From: Actinoplanes subtropicus
Lineage (GTDB): Bacteria > Actinomycetota > Actinomycetes > Mycobacteriales > Micromonosporaceae
Length of the DNA stretch: 64,000 nucleotides
Reading direction: 5' to 3'
Assembly (NCBI RefSeq): GCF_000721705.1
Contig: NZ_JOJL01000033.1
Location: 1-64,000, forward strand
Shown here: piece after piece, positions 46,439 through 56,329 of the stretch
Position numbering within the stretch: position 1 is the stretch's first letter
Layout of the letters: the number at the start of each line of letters is the position of its first letter
Notes under the pieces: generated by a model
What the model was told of the DNA's origin: nothing
The model's database searches: none
The model's input: the letters and a program-made list of their open reading frames with translations, nothing else
Translations under genes and position numbers: made by a program

Positions 46439-46762
46439 CTATGGCGTCGGCTGCGTCGCCCCGACCACCGTCCGGTAGAAGTCCTCGATCCGGGCGGCCA
46501 GGGTGACCTCACCGTCCGTGATGGCGTCGCCGTCGCGGGAGCCCAGACAGATCTGTGTGTGACCGTCGAGTCGCCGGATGCTGGGGCGAATGTGCAGTGT
46601 GTCCGCCGCCACCTTGATCCGTTCCGTCAATGCGGCATGCTGACTCTCGTCGCATGCCAACTCTCGTTTGAGCTGAACGCCGTCGCGCGTCCAGCCGGAC
46701 AGCAGAGCAAGTGCGTCGCTCAGATAGTCGGTCCCGTTGGCCCGACGTCTTCTGGCCCGCAT
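46439..46762 (-). CDS. Pterin-4a-carbinolamine dehydratase-like protein
   Basis: About 107 residues from ATG 46762. The pattern ALLSGWTRDGVQLKREL, ALTERIKVAADTLHIRPSIRR, GHTQICLGS and ITDGEVTLAARIEDFYR follows the small alpha-beta fold of PCD/DCoH proteins. The catalytic HHP motif of authentic enzymes is not kept (HIRP here), so activity is doubtful; it may be a divergent homologue. Assignment is moderate. Confidence 0.55.
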   Translation of the reverse strand: MRARRRRANGTDYLSDALALLSGWTRDGVQLKRELACDESQHAALTERIKVAADTLHIRPSIRRLDGHTQICLGSRDGDAITDGEVTLAARIEDFYRTVVGATQPTP

Positions 46763-46945
46763 CGCCGCACCCCCTAGGCGTCGTTGCCGGCTTGTGGCCA
46801 AACTGTCGCCGTGTCGTCATGGTCGGTGCCCACAGTCTTGTCTTCTACGACAACCATGTCCACGCCCACATATACGTGTTTGCGTGACGATCGGGACGGC
46901 TTGGACAAACCTCAACGGTCAACTTTTGTGGGAAGCTCTGATCTC

Positions 46946-47368
46946 ATGGCGGGGGAACAGCACGTCAGCGCCGTGAAGTCACGCAAGGTAATCGTGGCGG
47001 CGGCGATTATCACCGACGGTCGCGTGCTGGCCTGCGAGCGGTCGGCGCCGCCCGAGGTGGCCGGCCGGTGGGAGTTTCCCGGCGGCAAGGTGGAGCCGGG
47101 CGAGACCGACCAGCAGGCGCTCGCCCGGGAGTGCGTGGAGGAGCTCGGCGTACGCGTGGAAGTCGGCGCCCGGATCGGCCCGGACGTGTCGCTCGCCCAC
47201 GGCCGCGCGGTCCTGCGCGTCTTTGCCGTACGGCTGCTGGACGGCGACGAGCCGCGCGCCCTCGAGCACGCCGCCATGCGCTGGCTGTCCGTGGACGAGC
47301 TGGACACCGTGCACTGGCTGCCCGCGGACAAGCCGATCGTCGCCGCCCTGCCGCCGCTACTCGCCTGA
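46946..47368 (+). CDS. MutT-like Nudix hydrolase
   Basis: A 140-residue Nudix enzyme with the full box GGKVEPGETDQQALARECVEELG, followed by VRVEVG. It resembles 8-oxo-dGTP-type pyrophosphatases that clean the nucleotide pool. ATG 46946 is preferred; GTG 46973 is an alternative. The 183 bp upstream has lower GC and a TTGGAC-like -35 near 46900. The end overlaps the convergent CoA ligase by 12 nt. Confidence 0.88.
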   Translation: MAGEQHVSAVKSRKVIVAAAIITDGRVLACERSAPPEVAGRWEFPGGKVEPGETDQQALARECVEELGVRVEVGARIGPDVSLAHGRAVLRVFAVRLLDGDEPRALEHAAMRWLSVDELDTVHWLPADKPIVAALPPLLA

Positions 47369-48889
47369 GTACGTCTTACGCAGCTCCCGCTTCAGCACCT
47401 TCATCGACGGGCCCAGCGGGAGCGCCTCGGCGAACCGGATCTGCCGCGGGTACTTGTGCCGGCCCAGCTTCTCCCGCGACCACTCGATGAGCTCCTCCGC
47501 GGTGACGCCGCCCGGGTCGGGCACCACCACCGCGCAGATCTCCTCGCCGTGCGTCGGGTCGGGCACGCCGATCACCGCGACCTGCAGCACGGCCGGGTGC
47601 CGGGCCAGCACCTCCTCGACCTCCCGCGGGTAGACGTTGAAGCCGCCGCGGATCACCATGTCCTTCTTGCGGTCGACGATGGTGATGAACCCGTCGTCGT
47701 CCTTGGTGCCGAGGTCGCCGGTGCGGAACCAGCCGTCCACGACGGCCTGGGCGGTCGCCTCCGGATTGTTCAGGTAGGCCGAGAACACGTTGTGCCCGCG
47801 GATGACGATCTCGCCGAGCTCGCCGTTGTCCATGAACTCGATCCGCTCGTCGATCTCCGGCCGGGCGATCTCCACCTCGACGCCCCAGATCGGGTGGCCG
47901 ACGGTGCCGGCCTTCACCCCGAACGCGGGCTGGTTGGTGGTCGCGGTCGGCGAGGTCTCGGAGAGGCCGTACCCCTCGAAGATGGTCGCGTGGAACGCCT
48001 CGTTGAACTTCTCCAGCACGGCCACCGGCAGCGACGCGCCGCCGGAGACGCACAGCCGCAGCGCCGGCAGCCGGTCGGCCTTCGCCGCGGCCTCGAGCAG
48101 CCCGATGTACATGGTCGGCACGCCGTGGAAGATGGTCACGTTCTCCTTGACCATCAGGTCGATCGCGGCCTCGCCGGTGAACCGGGCCATCAGCACGATG
48201 GTGCCGCCGAGCCGGAAGGTACCGTTCATCCCCACCGTCTGGCCGAAGGTGTGGAACAGCGGCAGGCAGCCCATCACCACGTCGTCCGCGTGCAACTCGT
48301 GGATGTCGAAGACGTTGACCATCGTGTTCATCACCAGGTTGAGGTGGGTGAGCAGCGCGCCCTTGGGCTTGCCGGTCGTCCCGCTGGTGTAGAAGACGAC
48401 CGCCACGTCCTCGGCCTCGCGGCTCACGTACGTGCGCAGCGGGGGCACCGCGGCCGCCGCCTCCTCGAGCCGGCGCACACCGGGGGCCGCCGGGCCGACC
48501 GACACCGCGTCGATGCCGGCCAGCTTGGCCGCCTCGACCGCGTTCGCCAGCTGGCTGGAGTGCGCGACCAGCAGCTTGGCGCCGCTGTCCTGCAGCACGT
48601 ACGCGTTCTCGGCCGGGGTGAGCAGCAGGTGCATCGGGACGATCCTGGCGCCGACGGCGAGCGTCGCGTAGTAGACCCGGGGGAAGTCGGCCAGGTTGGG
48701 GATCTGGATCGCGACCGTGTCGCCCGGGCCGACACCCAGCTCGCGCAGGCCCGCCGCGTACGCGAGGGTCTGCTGCCACAGGTCGCGGTAGGTGATCCGC
48801 TCGGTCGTGGCAGTGTCGACCACCGCGAGCTTGTCGGGATACTTCCGGGCCGCTTCCGCCAGGACGGTGGCGAGCGACAGCTGGGTCAT
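47357..48889 (-). CDS. Long-chain acyl-CoA ligase (AMP-binding)
   Basis: A 510-residue adenylate-forming enzyme. Signature YTSGTTGKPKGALLTHLNLV (P-loop) lies near residue 165, GYGLSETSPTAT is the A5 motif, and GWFRTGDLGTKDDDGF through VDRKKDMVIRGGFNVYPREVE makes A7-A8, with the catalytic Lys in MKVLKRELR. It activates a fatty or organic acid to acyl-CoA. The ATG overlaps the acyl-CoA dehydrogenase stop (ATGA), so ligase and dehydrogenase form a coupled beta-oxidation entry module. Confidence 0.93.
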   Translation of the reverse strand: MTQLSLATVLAEAARKYPDKLAVVDTATTERITYRDLWQQTLAYAAGLRELGVGPGDTVAIQIPNLADFPRVYYATLAVGARIVPMHLLLTPAENAYVLQDSGAKLLVAHSSQLANAVEAAKLAGIDAVSVGPAAPGVRRLEEAAAAVPPLRTYVSREAEDVAVVFYTSGTTGKPKGALLTHLNLVMNTMVNVFDIHELHADDVVMGCLPLFHTFGQTVGMNGTFRLGGTIVLMARFTGEAAIDLMVKENVTIFHGVPTMYIGLLEAAAKADRLPALRLCVSGGASLPVAVLEKFNEAFHATIFEGYGLSETSPTATTNQPAFGVKAGTVGHPIWGVEVEIARPEIDERIEFMDNGELGEIVIRGHNVFSAYLNNPEATAQAVVDGWFRTGDLGTKDDDGFITIVDRKKDMVIRGGFNVYPREVEEVLARHPAVLQVAVIGVPDPTHGEEICAVVVPDPGGVTAEELIEWSREKLGRHKYPRQIRFAEALPLGPSMKVLKRELRKTYSGE

Positions 48890-50058
48890 GCGAGGTGCCC
48901 TCCGATCTTCGTGTACCCGCGCAGGAGATCGCGCGAGATGATGAGCCGCTGCATCTCGTCGGTGCCCTCGTAGATCCGCATCAGGCGGACCTGTCGGTAC
49001 CAGCGCTCGATCGGAAGCTCACGGGTGTACCCCATGCCGCCGTGGATCTGCATGACCCGGTCCACGACCCGGTTCACCATGCCGGCGCCGTACAGCTTTG
49101 CCATCGATGAAGCGTGCCTGGGGTCCTCGCCTTGGTCAACGGTCCAGGCGGCGCGCAGGATCAGCCAACGGGCCGCTTCCAGCTCGACCTCGGAGTCGGC
49201 GATCATCCACTGGATCGCCTGGTTCACCCCGATCCGCTGGCCGAAGGTCTCGCGCGTGTTGGCGTACTCGATCGCCATCGACAATGCCCGCTCGGCGATG
49301 CCCAGCGCGTTGGAGGGGATCAGGTAGCGGCCCTTGCCGATCCACTTCATGCCCAGCTCGAAGCCCTGGCCGATCTCGCCGAGGATGTTGCGGTTCGGCA
49401 CCCGGACGTCCTCGAAGATCAGCGAGGCCGGGCCGCCCTCGCCCATGGTCTGGATGAACTCCGACCGCCAGCCCATCGACCGGTCGACCAGGAAGGCCGT
49501 GGCGCCGCCGTTGCTGGCCTTGCGGGCCGGGTCGGTCACCGCGACCACGATCGCGAAGTCGGCGTCGTTGCCGTTGGTGATGAACGTCTTCTCGCCGTTG
49601 AGCACCCAGTCGTCGCCGTCGCGTACGGCCCGAAGTTTGATGTTGGCAGCGTCCGAGCCCGCGCCCGGTTCGGTGATCGCGAAGCAGGAGATCCGGTCGC
49701 CCTCGATCGTGGGCCGCAGGAACTCGTCCTTCTGCTCGTCATTGGCGTAGTACAGGATGTTGTCCGCCTCGCCGCCGAACTTGAACTGCACGAAGGTGCG
49801 GCCCACCTCGGTCCAGATCAGCGACTGGAGGATGGCCGGCAGGTTCATCCCGCCGTACTCCTCGGGGGTGGACAGGCCCCAGAAGCCGAACTTCTTCGCC
49901 TTCTGCTGAAGCTCGCGCAGCTCGCTGGGCTCCAGGCCGGGCTGGTGGCGGCGCTCCCGGAGAAGTGCCTCCTGTTCCAGCGGCATGACCTCTTTGGTGA
50001 TGAACTGACGAGCGGTGTCGCGAATCGCACGCTCTTCGTCGGTGAGCGAGAAGTCCAT
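48886..50058 (-). CDS. Acyl-CoA dehydrogenase
   Basis: A 390-residue FAD enzyme introducing the 2,3 double bond. Motifs include CFAITEPGAGSDAANIKLRA, WVLNGEKTFITNGNDADF and the C-terminal MQIHGGMGYTRELPIERWYRQVRLMRIYEGTDEMQR, which includes the EGT catalytic Glu region. ATG 50058. First gene of a minus-strand operon with the CoA ligase; divergent from a TetR gene with an operator-like dyad between them. Confidence 0.93.
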   Translation of the reverse strand: MDFSLTDEERAIRDTARQFITKEVMPLEQEALLRERRHQPGLEPSELRELQQKAKKFGFWGLSTPEEYGGMNLPAILQSLIWTEVGRTFVQFKFGGEADNILYYANDEQKDEFLRPTIEGDRISCFAITEPGAGSDAANIKLRAVRDGDDWVLNGEKTFITNGNDADFAIVVAVTDPARKASNGGATAFLVDRSMGWRSEFIQTMGEGGPASLIFEDVRVPNRNILGEIGQGFELGMKWIGKGRYLIPSNALGIAERALSMAIEYANTRETFGQRIGVNQAIQWMIADSEVELEAARWLILRAAWTVDQGEDPRHASSMAKLYGAGMVNRVVDRVMQIHGGMGYTRELPIERWYRQVRLMRIYEGTDEMQRLIISRDLLRGYTKIGGHLA

Positions 50059-50063
50059 GTCGC

Positions 50064-50086
50064 TTAAACTAGCGGCGTAAGTTTTA
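50064..50086. promoter_or_regulatory. Dyad in the ACAD-TetR divergent promoter
   Basis: TTAAACT (50064-50070) and AGTTTTA (50080-50086) form a near-perfect inverted repeat with a 9-nt spacer (one mismatch). Its position immediately upstream of the dehydrogenase ATG suits a TetR operator controlling both directions. Confidence 0.5.
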
Positions 50087-50122
50087 GCACGTCCAGTGCC
50101 AAATTCCTTGGAGGTTGCTGAG

Positions 50123-50751
50123 ATGGCCCGGCCGAGGCAGGCGCTGCTGACCCGCGAGCGGATCGTCGACGCCGCGTCGGCGCTGGTCGACAAGGAGGGG
50201 CTGGACGCTCTTTCGATGCGCCGGCTCGCCACCGAGCTCGGCGTCCAGGGCCCGTCGCTCTACAACCACTTCGGCACGAAGGCCGAGATCGTCGACGCGG
50301 TCGCCGACGCGGTGATCGAGCGGATCGATCTCACCGCCTTCGGGGCGTACGAGTGGCCCGAGGCGGTGCGCCGCTGGGCCCAGTCGTACCGGGCCGTGCT
50401 GGTCGCCCACCCGAACATCGTGCCGGCGCTGGCCACCGGCCCCGGCCGCCGCCGGCCGGCCGCGCTGGCGATGGCCGAGGCGGTCTTCGGCGCGCTGGTC
50501 GACGCCGGTTGGCCGCCCGCCCGGGCCACGCACATCGGCGCGCTCCTGCGCTATCTCGTCATCGGGTCGGCGCTCGGCTCGTTCGCGCTCGGCTTCGACA
50601 TCGATCCGGGGCTGTACGACCAGTACCCGCACCTGCACGACGCGCCGCTGCTCGCGGCGCGGCACGAGGCCGTCGACGAAGCCGCCTTCGAGCTCGGCCT
50701 GGACCTGCTGATCAATGGCCTGACGGCCGGACAAGAGTTAGGGACTCGCCG

Positions 50752-50755
<4 letters not shown>
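50123..50755 (+). CDS. TetR-family regulator (TetR C-terminal type)
   Basis: A 210-residue regulator from ATG 50123 with GGAGG 8 nt upstream. The helix-turn-helix is MRRLATELGVQGPSLYNHFGTKAEI. The C-terminal domain (about 75-205) follows the classical TetR/TetR_C pattern with conserved aromatic and His residues. The stop overlaps the aldehyde dehydrogenase ATG (ATGA), so it is the first gene of a three-gene operon and probably responds to a substrate or CoA-thioester of these enzymes. Confidence 0.88.
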
Positions 50756-52157
<1,402 letters not shown>

Positions 52158-52161
<4 letters not shown>

Positions 52162-53246
52162 CCAACTACTTCAACGGCGTGGTGGTTCGATCGTCCGGCG
52201 CCCGGCCCGACGTGGCCGAGTTGCGGCTGCCCGAGATCGGGCCGGGCCAGGTGCGGGTGCGCATCCGCGCGGCCGGGGTCTGCCACTCGGACCTATCCAT
52301 GATCAACGGGACGATCCGGGTCCCGTACCCGCTGATCCTGGGTCACGAGGCGGCCGGCGAGGTGCTCGAGGCGGGGGAGCACGTCACCCGTGCGGCGGTC
52401 GGCGACCACGTCGTGCTCAACTGGCAGCCGCCCTGCCGCGGCTGCTGGTTCTGCGAGCGGGGCGAGCCGTGGCTCTGCTCCACCTCCTCCGGCGTCGCGG
52501 CCCTGGAGAACGGCATCACCCTGGAGGGCGCCCCGGTGCACGTGGCGCTCGGCCTCGGCGCGTTCGCCGACCAGGTGGTCGCCCCGGAAAACGCGGTGAT
52601 CCGGGTGCCCGCCGAGCTCGGCTTCGACCGCGCGGCGCTGCTCGGCTGCGGCGTGCTGACCGGCACCGGCGCGGTCCGCAACACCGCCCGGGTCGCCCGT
52701 GGTGAGTCGGTCGTGGTGATCGGACTGGGCGGCGTCGGCCTCTCGGTGGTCGCCGCGGCCCGCGCGGCCGGCGCCTCGGCGGTGATCGCGGTGGACGTCT
52801 CGGCGGCGAAGAAGGGGCTGGCCGAGGCGGCCGGCGCGACCGACTTCGTGGTTTCCTCCGACGCGCTCTCCAAGGAGATCCGGGTGCGCACCTCGGGCCG
52901 CGGCGCCGACCACGCCTTCGAGTGCGTCGGCCGGGCCGCCACCATCCGCGCGGCCTGGCGGGCGACTCGCCGCGGCGGCCAGGTCACCGTGGTCGGCATG
53001 GGCGGCAACGAGGACATGGTGCAGCTGTCCGCGCTCGACATCTTCTCCTCGGCCCGCACCCTGCGCTCCTCGGTGTACGGCGGCGCCGACTTCGACGCCG
53101 AGATCCCCCAGCTGGCGGCGGACGTGCTCGCCGGCGCCCTCGCCGTCGACCACCTGATCTCCGACCGGATCGGCCTGGCCGACGTGCCGGCGGCGTTCGA
53201 CCGGATGTCGCGCGGGGAGGGCGCCCGCTCGGTCGTCGTCCTGTAG
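52158..53246 (+). CDS. Zinc-dependent alcohol dehydrogenase
   Basis: A 362-residue MDR enzyme. Catalytic zinc ligands are Cys41 (GVCHSDL), His in ILGHEAAGEV and a later Cys (LLGCGVLTG); structural zinc cysteines are in CRGCWFCERGEPWLC. The Rossmann motif is GLGGVGLSVV. It oxidises alcohols to aldehydes for the upstream ALDH. ATG 52158 in an ATGA overlap. The operon ends before a large inverted repeat. Confidence 0.94.
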
Positions 53247-53257
53247 CGCCCTCGTCC

Positions 53258-53304
53258 CGTACGCGAGTCCGTCCGTCAGGAACACGCAACAGGACTCGCG
53301 TACG
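53258..53304. terminator. 13-bp perfect inverted repeat between adh and the Ub-like operon
   Basis: CGTACGCGAGTCC (53258-53270) pairs with GGACTCGCGTACG (53292-53304) over a 21-nt loop. It begins 11 nt past the ADH stop and ends 19 nt before the first gene of the next operon. It may end ADH transcription, or act as an operator or RNA structure for the ubiquitin-like operon. No T tract follows. Confidence 0.5.
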
Positions 53305-53323
53305 ACAGGACGGAGCCAGCGCC

Positions 53324-53500
53324 ATGGACGACACGCGTCCCGAAAAGATCCAGAAGGAGCTCAGCGACATCACGGCGGGCCGGCCGACCTCGCAGGAACT
53401 GGTCTTCGACCCCCGCAGCGGTCAGCTCACCGTCACCAACCAGCCCAGCCCCGACCAGGTCATCGCGACGGACACCGCGGAGAGCGGGTATTTCTCGTGA
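53324..53500 (+). CDS. 58-residue small protein of the ubiquitin-like operon
   Basis: ATG 53324, GGAG about 8 nt upstream. A polar, acidic protein: an N-terminal helix (MDDTRPEKIQKELSDITAG), then short beta-like segments with SQELVFDPRSGQLTVTNQP and a C-terminal ESGYFS. There is no di-glycine end. It overlaps the E1 start (GTGA), so the two are translated together in matched amounts. It is the best candidate for the modifier, a target, or an adaptor of the system, but it is shorter than known ubiquitin folds. No family is recognised. Confidence 0.65.
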   Translation: MDDTRPEKIQKELSDITAGRPTSQELVFDPRSGQLTVTNQPSPDQVIATDTAESGYFS

Positions 53501-54738
53501 CCCGGGTCTTCGTGTACCAGGAGCAGCTCGACGCCCTGCGGCAGCGGTGGCGCCCGGGCGATCCGGAGCTGAGCGTCGACGCGCTCGGCATGGCGATGGA
53601 CGACGGCGACGTCTTCCACATCTACCTGCAGCCGCCCCGGGCGCATTTCGCCGGCGAGCCGTGCCGGGCCCGGGTGACCCTGTCCGGAACGCCGGTGGCC
53701 GCCCCGGCCGGCGACGACGCCCCCCGGGTGGCCGTCGCCGTCTCGCCGGACGGCGGCGTGAGCGGCCTGGTCAGCGGGCCGGCCGGCCCGGTCGAGGCGC
53801 AGGTCCAGGTGGTGCCGGTCTCGGCCCAGCTCTACACCCGGTCGAAGGGCCTGCTCGAGACCGACGCGCTGGCCGGCCGGTCGGTCGCGATCGTCGGGCT
53901 GGGCAGCGGCGGCTCGACCATCGCGGTGGCGCTCGCGCAGAGCGGCATCGGGCGCATGGTGCTGGTCGACCGGGACCGCCTCGAGGCCGGCAACGTGGCC
54001 CGGCACGCCTGCGGCATCGGCGATCTGGGCCGGCGCAAGACCACCGCGGTCGCCGACCTGGTGCACGGCAAGAACCCGGCGCTCGACGTGGTCACCGCCG
54101 ACGTGGACATCCTGCAGAACCCGGACGCGCTGGAGAACGCGGTCCGCGGGACGGACCTGCTGATCGCCGCGACCGACAGCGACCGCAGCCGGTTCGTGCT
54201 CAACCAGCTGGCGCTCGACCAGCGACTCCCGGCGATCTTCGGCCGGGTGCTGACCCGGGCCTGCGGCGGGGACGTGCTGCGCGTACGCCCGTTCGAAGGC
54301 CCCTGCCTGGCCTGCGTCTACACCGAGCAGTTCCTGGCCCAGCGGCCGCGCGAGTTCTCCCGCCGCAGCGAGGCCCGCGAGGACGCGCCCGCCTACGTGG
54401 CCGATGACGATCTCGACGCGACCGTCCAGGTCGGACTCGCCTCCGACATCGCGCCGATCTCCACCATGATGGTCAAGCTCGCGCTGGTCGAGCTGTCCCG
54501 CGGCACCTCTGGCGGCCTGGAGTCGCTCGACCAGGACCTGGTGGCCGACTTCTACGTCTGGGCCAACCGCCGGGAGGGCGTCTACGCCTCCTGGCCGCAG
54601 ATGGGCTACGAGTTCACCAAGCCGGCCGTGCTCCGCTGGTACGGCGCCAACCTGTCCCGCAACGACGCGTGCGTCTCGTGCGGCGTCGCCCCGGCCGGCG
54701 CCGACAACATCTTCGCGAACCGGGAGGCGATGGCATGA
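53497..54738 (+). CDS. E1-like ThiF/UBA adenylating enzyme
   Basis: A 413-residue E1-like enzyme from GTG 53497. Residues 1-125 form an extra N-terminal domain of unknown fold. The adenylation domain has the nucleotide loop VGLGSGGS (133-140), VDRDRLEAGNVARH (158-170) with metal/ATP Asp158/160 and Asn166/Arg169, Lys181 and Asp228. Two CxxC pairs, Cys270/Cys273 and Cys392/Cys395, make the structural zinc site of MoeB/ThiF/E1 enzymes. Cys256 (RACGGD) is one candidate for the thioester cysteine. It should activate a small modifier as acyl-AMP. Neighbours are JAMM and E2-like genes. Confidence 0.9.
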   Translation: MTRVFVYQEQLDALRQRWRPGDPELSVDALGMAMDDGDVFHIYLQPPRAHFAGEPCRARVTLSGTPVAAPAGDDAPRVAVAVSPDGGVSGLVSGPAGPVEAQVQVVPVSAQLYTRSKGLLETDALAGRSVAIVGLGSGGSTIAVALAQSGIGRMVLVDRDRLEAGNVARHACGIGDLGRRKTTAVADLVHGKNPALDVVTADVDILQNPDALENAVRGTDLLIAATDSDRSRFVLNQLALDQRLPAIFGRVLTRACGGDVLRVRPFEGPCLACVYTEQFLAQRPREFSRRSEAREDAPAYVADDDLDATVQVGLASDIAPISTMMVKLALVELSRGTSGGLESLDQDLVADFYVWANRREGVYASWPQMGYEFTKPAVLRWYGANLSRNDACVSCGVAPAGADNIFANREAMA

Positions 54739-54822
54739 CCGCCTGCACCGAGCGGCACCTCCGCAAGTTGCGCACTCAGGCCGGAGGCGAGGGCCAGAAG
54801 GGCATGCCTAAGGAGGCACAGC

Positions 54823-55845
54823 ATGACTGCGCACGGCAACACCATCCATCGTCCGCGGCCGGTCCGCGACGACGACCTGTTCGTCGTCTCGATCCACGAG
54901 GGGGAGCTCCAGCGCATCGCCAACTGGGTGGCCGAGTACCCGCGCCGGGAGACCGGCGGCGACCTCTTCGGCTTCTGGACCCACACCGGCGCGCCGGCCG
55001 TCCAGCTGACCCTCGGCCCCGGGCCGAACGCGCGACACGAGCACGCCGCCTTCTTCCAGGACGCCGACTACCTGCGCAATCGTGGCCGGCGGGCGCAGGA
55101 CCAGTACGGCCTGCAGCACATCGGCGACTGGCATTCGCACCACGAGCTGGGGCTTGCCGAGCCAAGCAGCGGGGACGTCTCGACCGCGCTGCGCACCCTG
55201 GAGCTCAACGGCTTCACCCGGTTCCTGATCTTCGTGGCCAACATCCGGGCCGGCGAGCGCGCGATGATCCGGCGCCGGTTCACCGGCCAGGTCCAGATCA
55301 ACGCGTTTCTCTTCGAGCGTGGCCGGCCTTCCTTCCGGCGCGGCCGGTTCCAGGTGCTGCCCGGCGAGAGCCCCACGGGCGCCTCCGCGGAGCGGGCCGG
55401 GATCATCAAACCGGTCGGTGGCGAGCTCGCGCCGGTCGCCGTGCCGGTGGTGGCGGCGCCCGCGGCCGGCCCGCGGCCGCAGGGCTGGTTCACCGAACAG
55501 TGGGGCACCGAGTTCCTCCGGCGGGTGGACGCGACCTGCCGTGAGCTGTTCCGCGACTGCCGGATGATGGTCACCCCGGACGGCGCGCTGACGTACCACT
55601 TCAGCAATGCGGCCGGGAACTGGTCGATGGCCTTCCCGCCGGACTTCCCGGACGGCGAGGTGCACGTGCTGCTGGAGGAGCGGCCGGCCGCCCGGATCGC
55701 GCCGCACGCGTCGATGACCGACGCCGACTTCTGCCGGACGGTGACCGACGTGGTGACCGCCACGACGGCGCCGAGGCCCGCCCCACGGGTCGAGGAACCG
55801 ACGGAGGCCGCCGCGGCCGAGCCGGAGCGGTCCGATGTGGAATAG
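54823..55845 (+). CDS. JAMM/JAB-type isopeptidase with extra C-terminal domain
   Basis: A 340-residue protein from ATG 54823 with AAGGAGG 6 nt upstream. The N-terminal JAB domain (about 15-165) keeps the metal and catalytic residues: Glu43 (RRETGGDLF), His104 and His106 (GDWHSHHELG), Ser115 and Asp118 (PSSGD). This is a zinc protease that trims or removes ubiquitin-like modifiers. The second half (about 185-310) has WFTEQWGTEFLRRVDATCRELF, a beta-strand series and AFPPDFPDGEVHVLL, suggestive of a catalytically silent E2/UEV-like or RWD-like fold (inference). The tail is Glu/Ala-rich. Its 3' end overlaps the E2-like gene by 11 nt. Confidence 0.9.
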   Translation: MTAHGNTIHRPRPVRDDDLFVVSIHEGELQRIANWVAEYPRRETGGDLFGFWTHTGAPAVQLTLGPGPNARHEHAAFFQDADYLRNRGRRAQDQYGLQHIGDWHSHHELGLAEPSSGDVSTALRTLELNGFTRFLIFVANIRAGERAMIRRRFTGQVQINAFLFERGRPSFRRGRFQVLPGESPTGASAERAGIIKPVGGELAPVAVPVVAAPAAGPRPQGWFTEQWGTEFLRRVDATCRELFRDCRMMVTPDGALTYHFSNAAGNWSMAFPPDFPDGEVHVLLEERPAARIAPHASMTDADFCRTVTDVVTATTAPRPAPRVEEPTEAAAAEPERSDVE

Positions 55846-56281
55846 CGGCCAGCAGCAGCGACTCATGCAGGAGCGGATGATCCTGGCCCAGTACTTCCCG
55901 ACGCTGGCCTGGTACAACCCGGTGGTGCGCGGCTCGACGTACGTCGAGGGCGTCCTCACCACCAACGGCGGCGGCCGGTACCAGGTGCGGATCATGCTGC
56001 CGGCGCAGTATCCCAACGACTGCCCGGACATGCTGGTCATGCAGCCGGCCCTGCTCTGGGACGCGGGCGGCCGGCCGATGGTCACGGCCAGCGCGGAGAA
56101 CCACACGCTGGAGGCGATCGGCGGGCACACCCGGATCTGTCACTACAACCCGCGGTTCTGGACGCCGCAGAACACGATCTACCTGGTGGCGTTGAAGGGC
56201 CGGATCTGGCTGGAGGCGTACGAGGCGCACCGCCGGTCTGGGCGTCCACTGGACGATTTTCTCCCGCATATGGGTAGCTGA
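55835..56281 (+). CDS. E2-like (UBC-fold) conjugating protein
   Basis: A 148-residue protein from ATG 55835, overlapping the JAB stop. The fold elements run in E2 order: N-terminal helix (LMQERMILAQYFP), strands with RYQVRIMLPAQYP holding the conserved Tyr-Pro (59-60), then the active-site region HTRICHYNPRFWTPQNT with Cys102, a Trp after it, and a C-terminal helix (IWLEAYEAHRRSGRPLDDF). This matches bacterial E2-like proteins found with ThiF and JAB genes. It should take the modifier from the E1-like protein on Cys102. Confidence 0.85.
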   Translation: MWNSGQQQRLMQERMILAQYFPTLAWYNPVVRGSTYVEGVLTTNGGGRYQVRIMLPAQYPNDCPDMLVMQPALLWDAGGRPMVTASAENHTLEAIGGHTRICHYNPRFWTPQNTIYLVALKGRIWLEAYEAHRRSGRPLDDFLPHMGS

Positions 56282-56329
56282 TCGGGCGCGGGCGGGACTG
56301 CGGCACCGCCCGCGTGCGAGAGTGTCCGG

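Noticed and set aside
53324..53500. The small protein as Pup
   Set aside because: It lacks the C-terminal GGQ/GGE and the coiled-coil region of Pup, and no PafA, Dop or proteasome genes are nearby.
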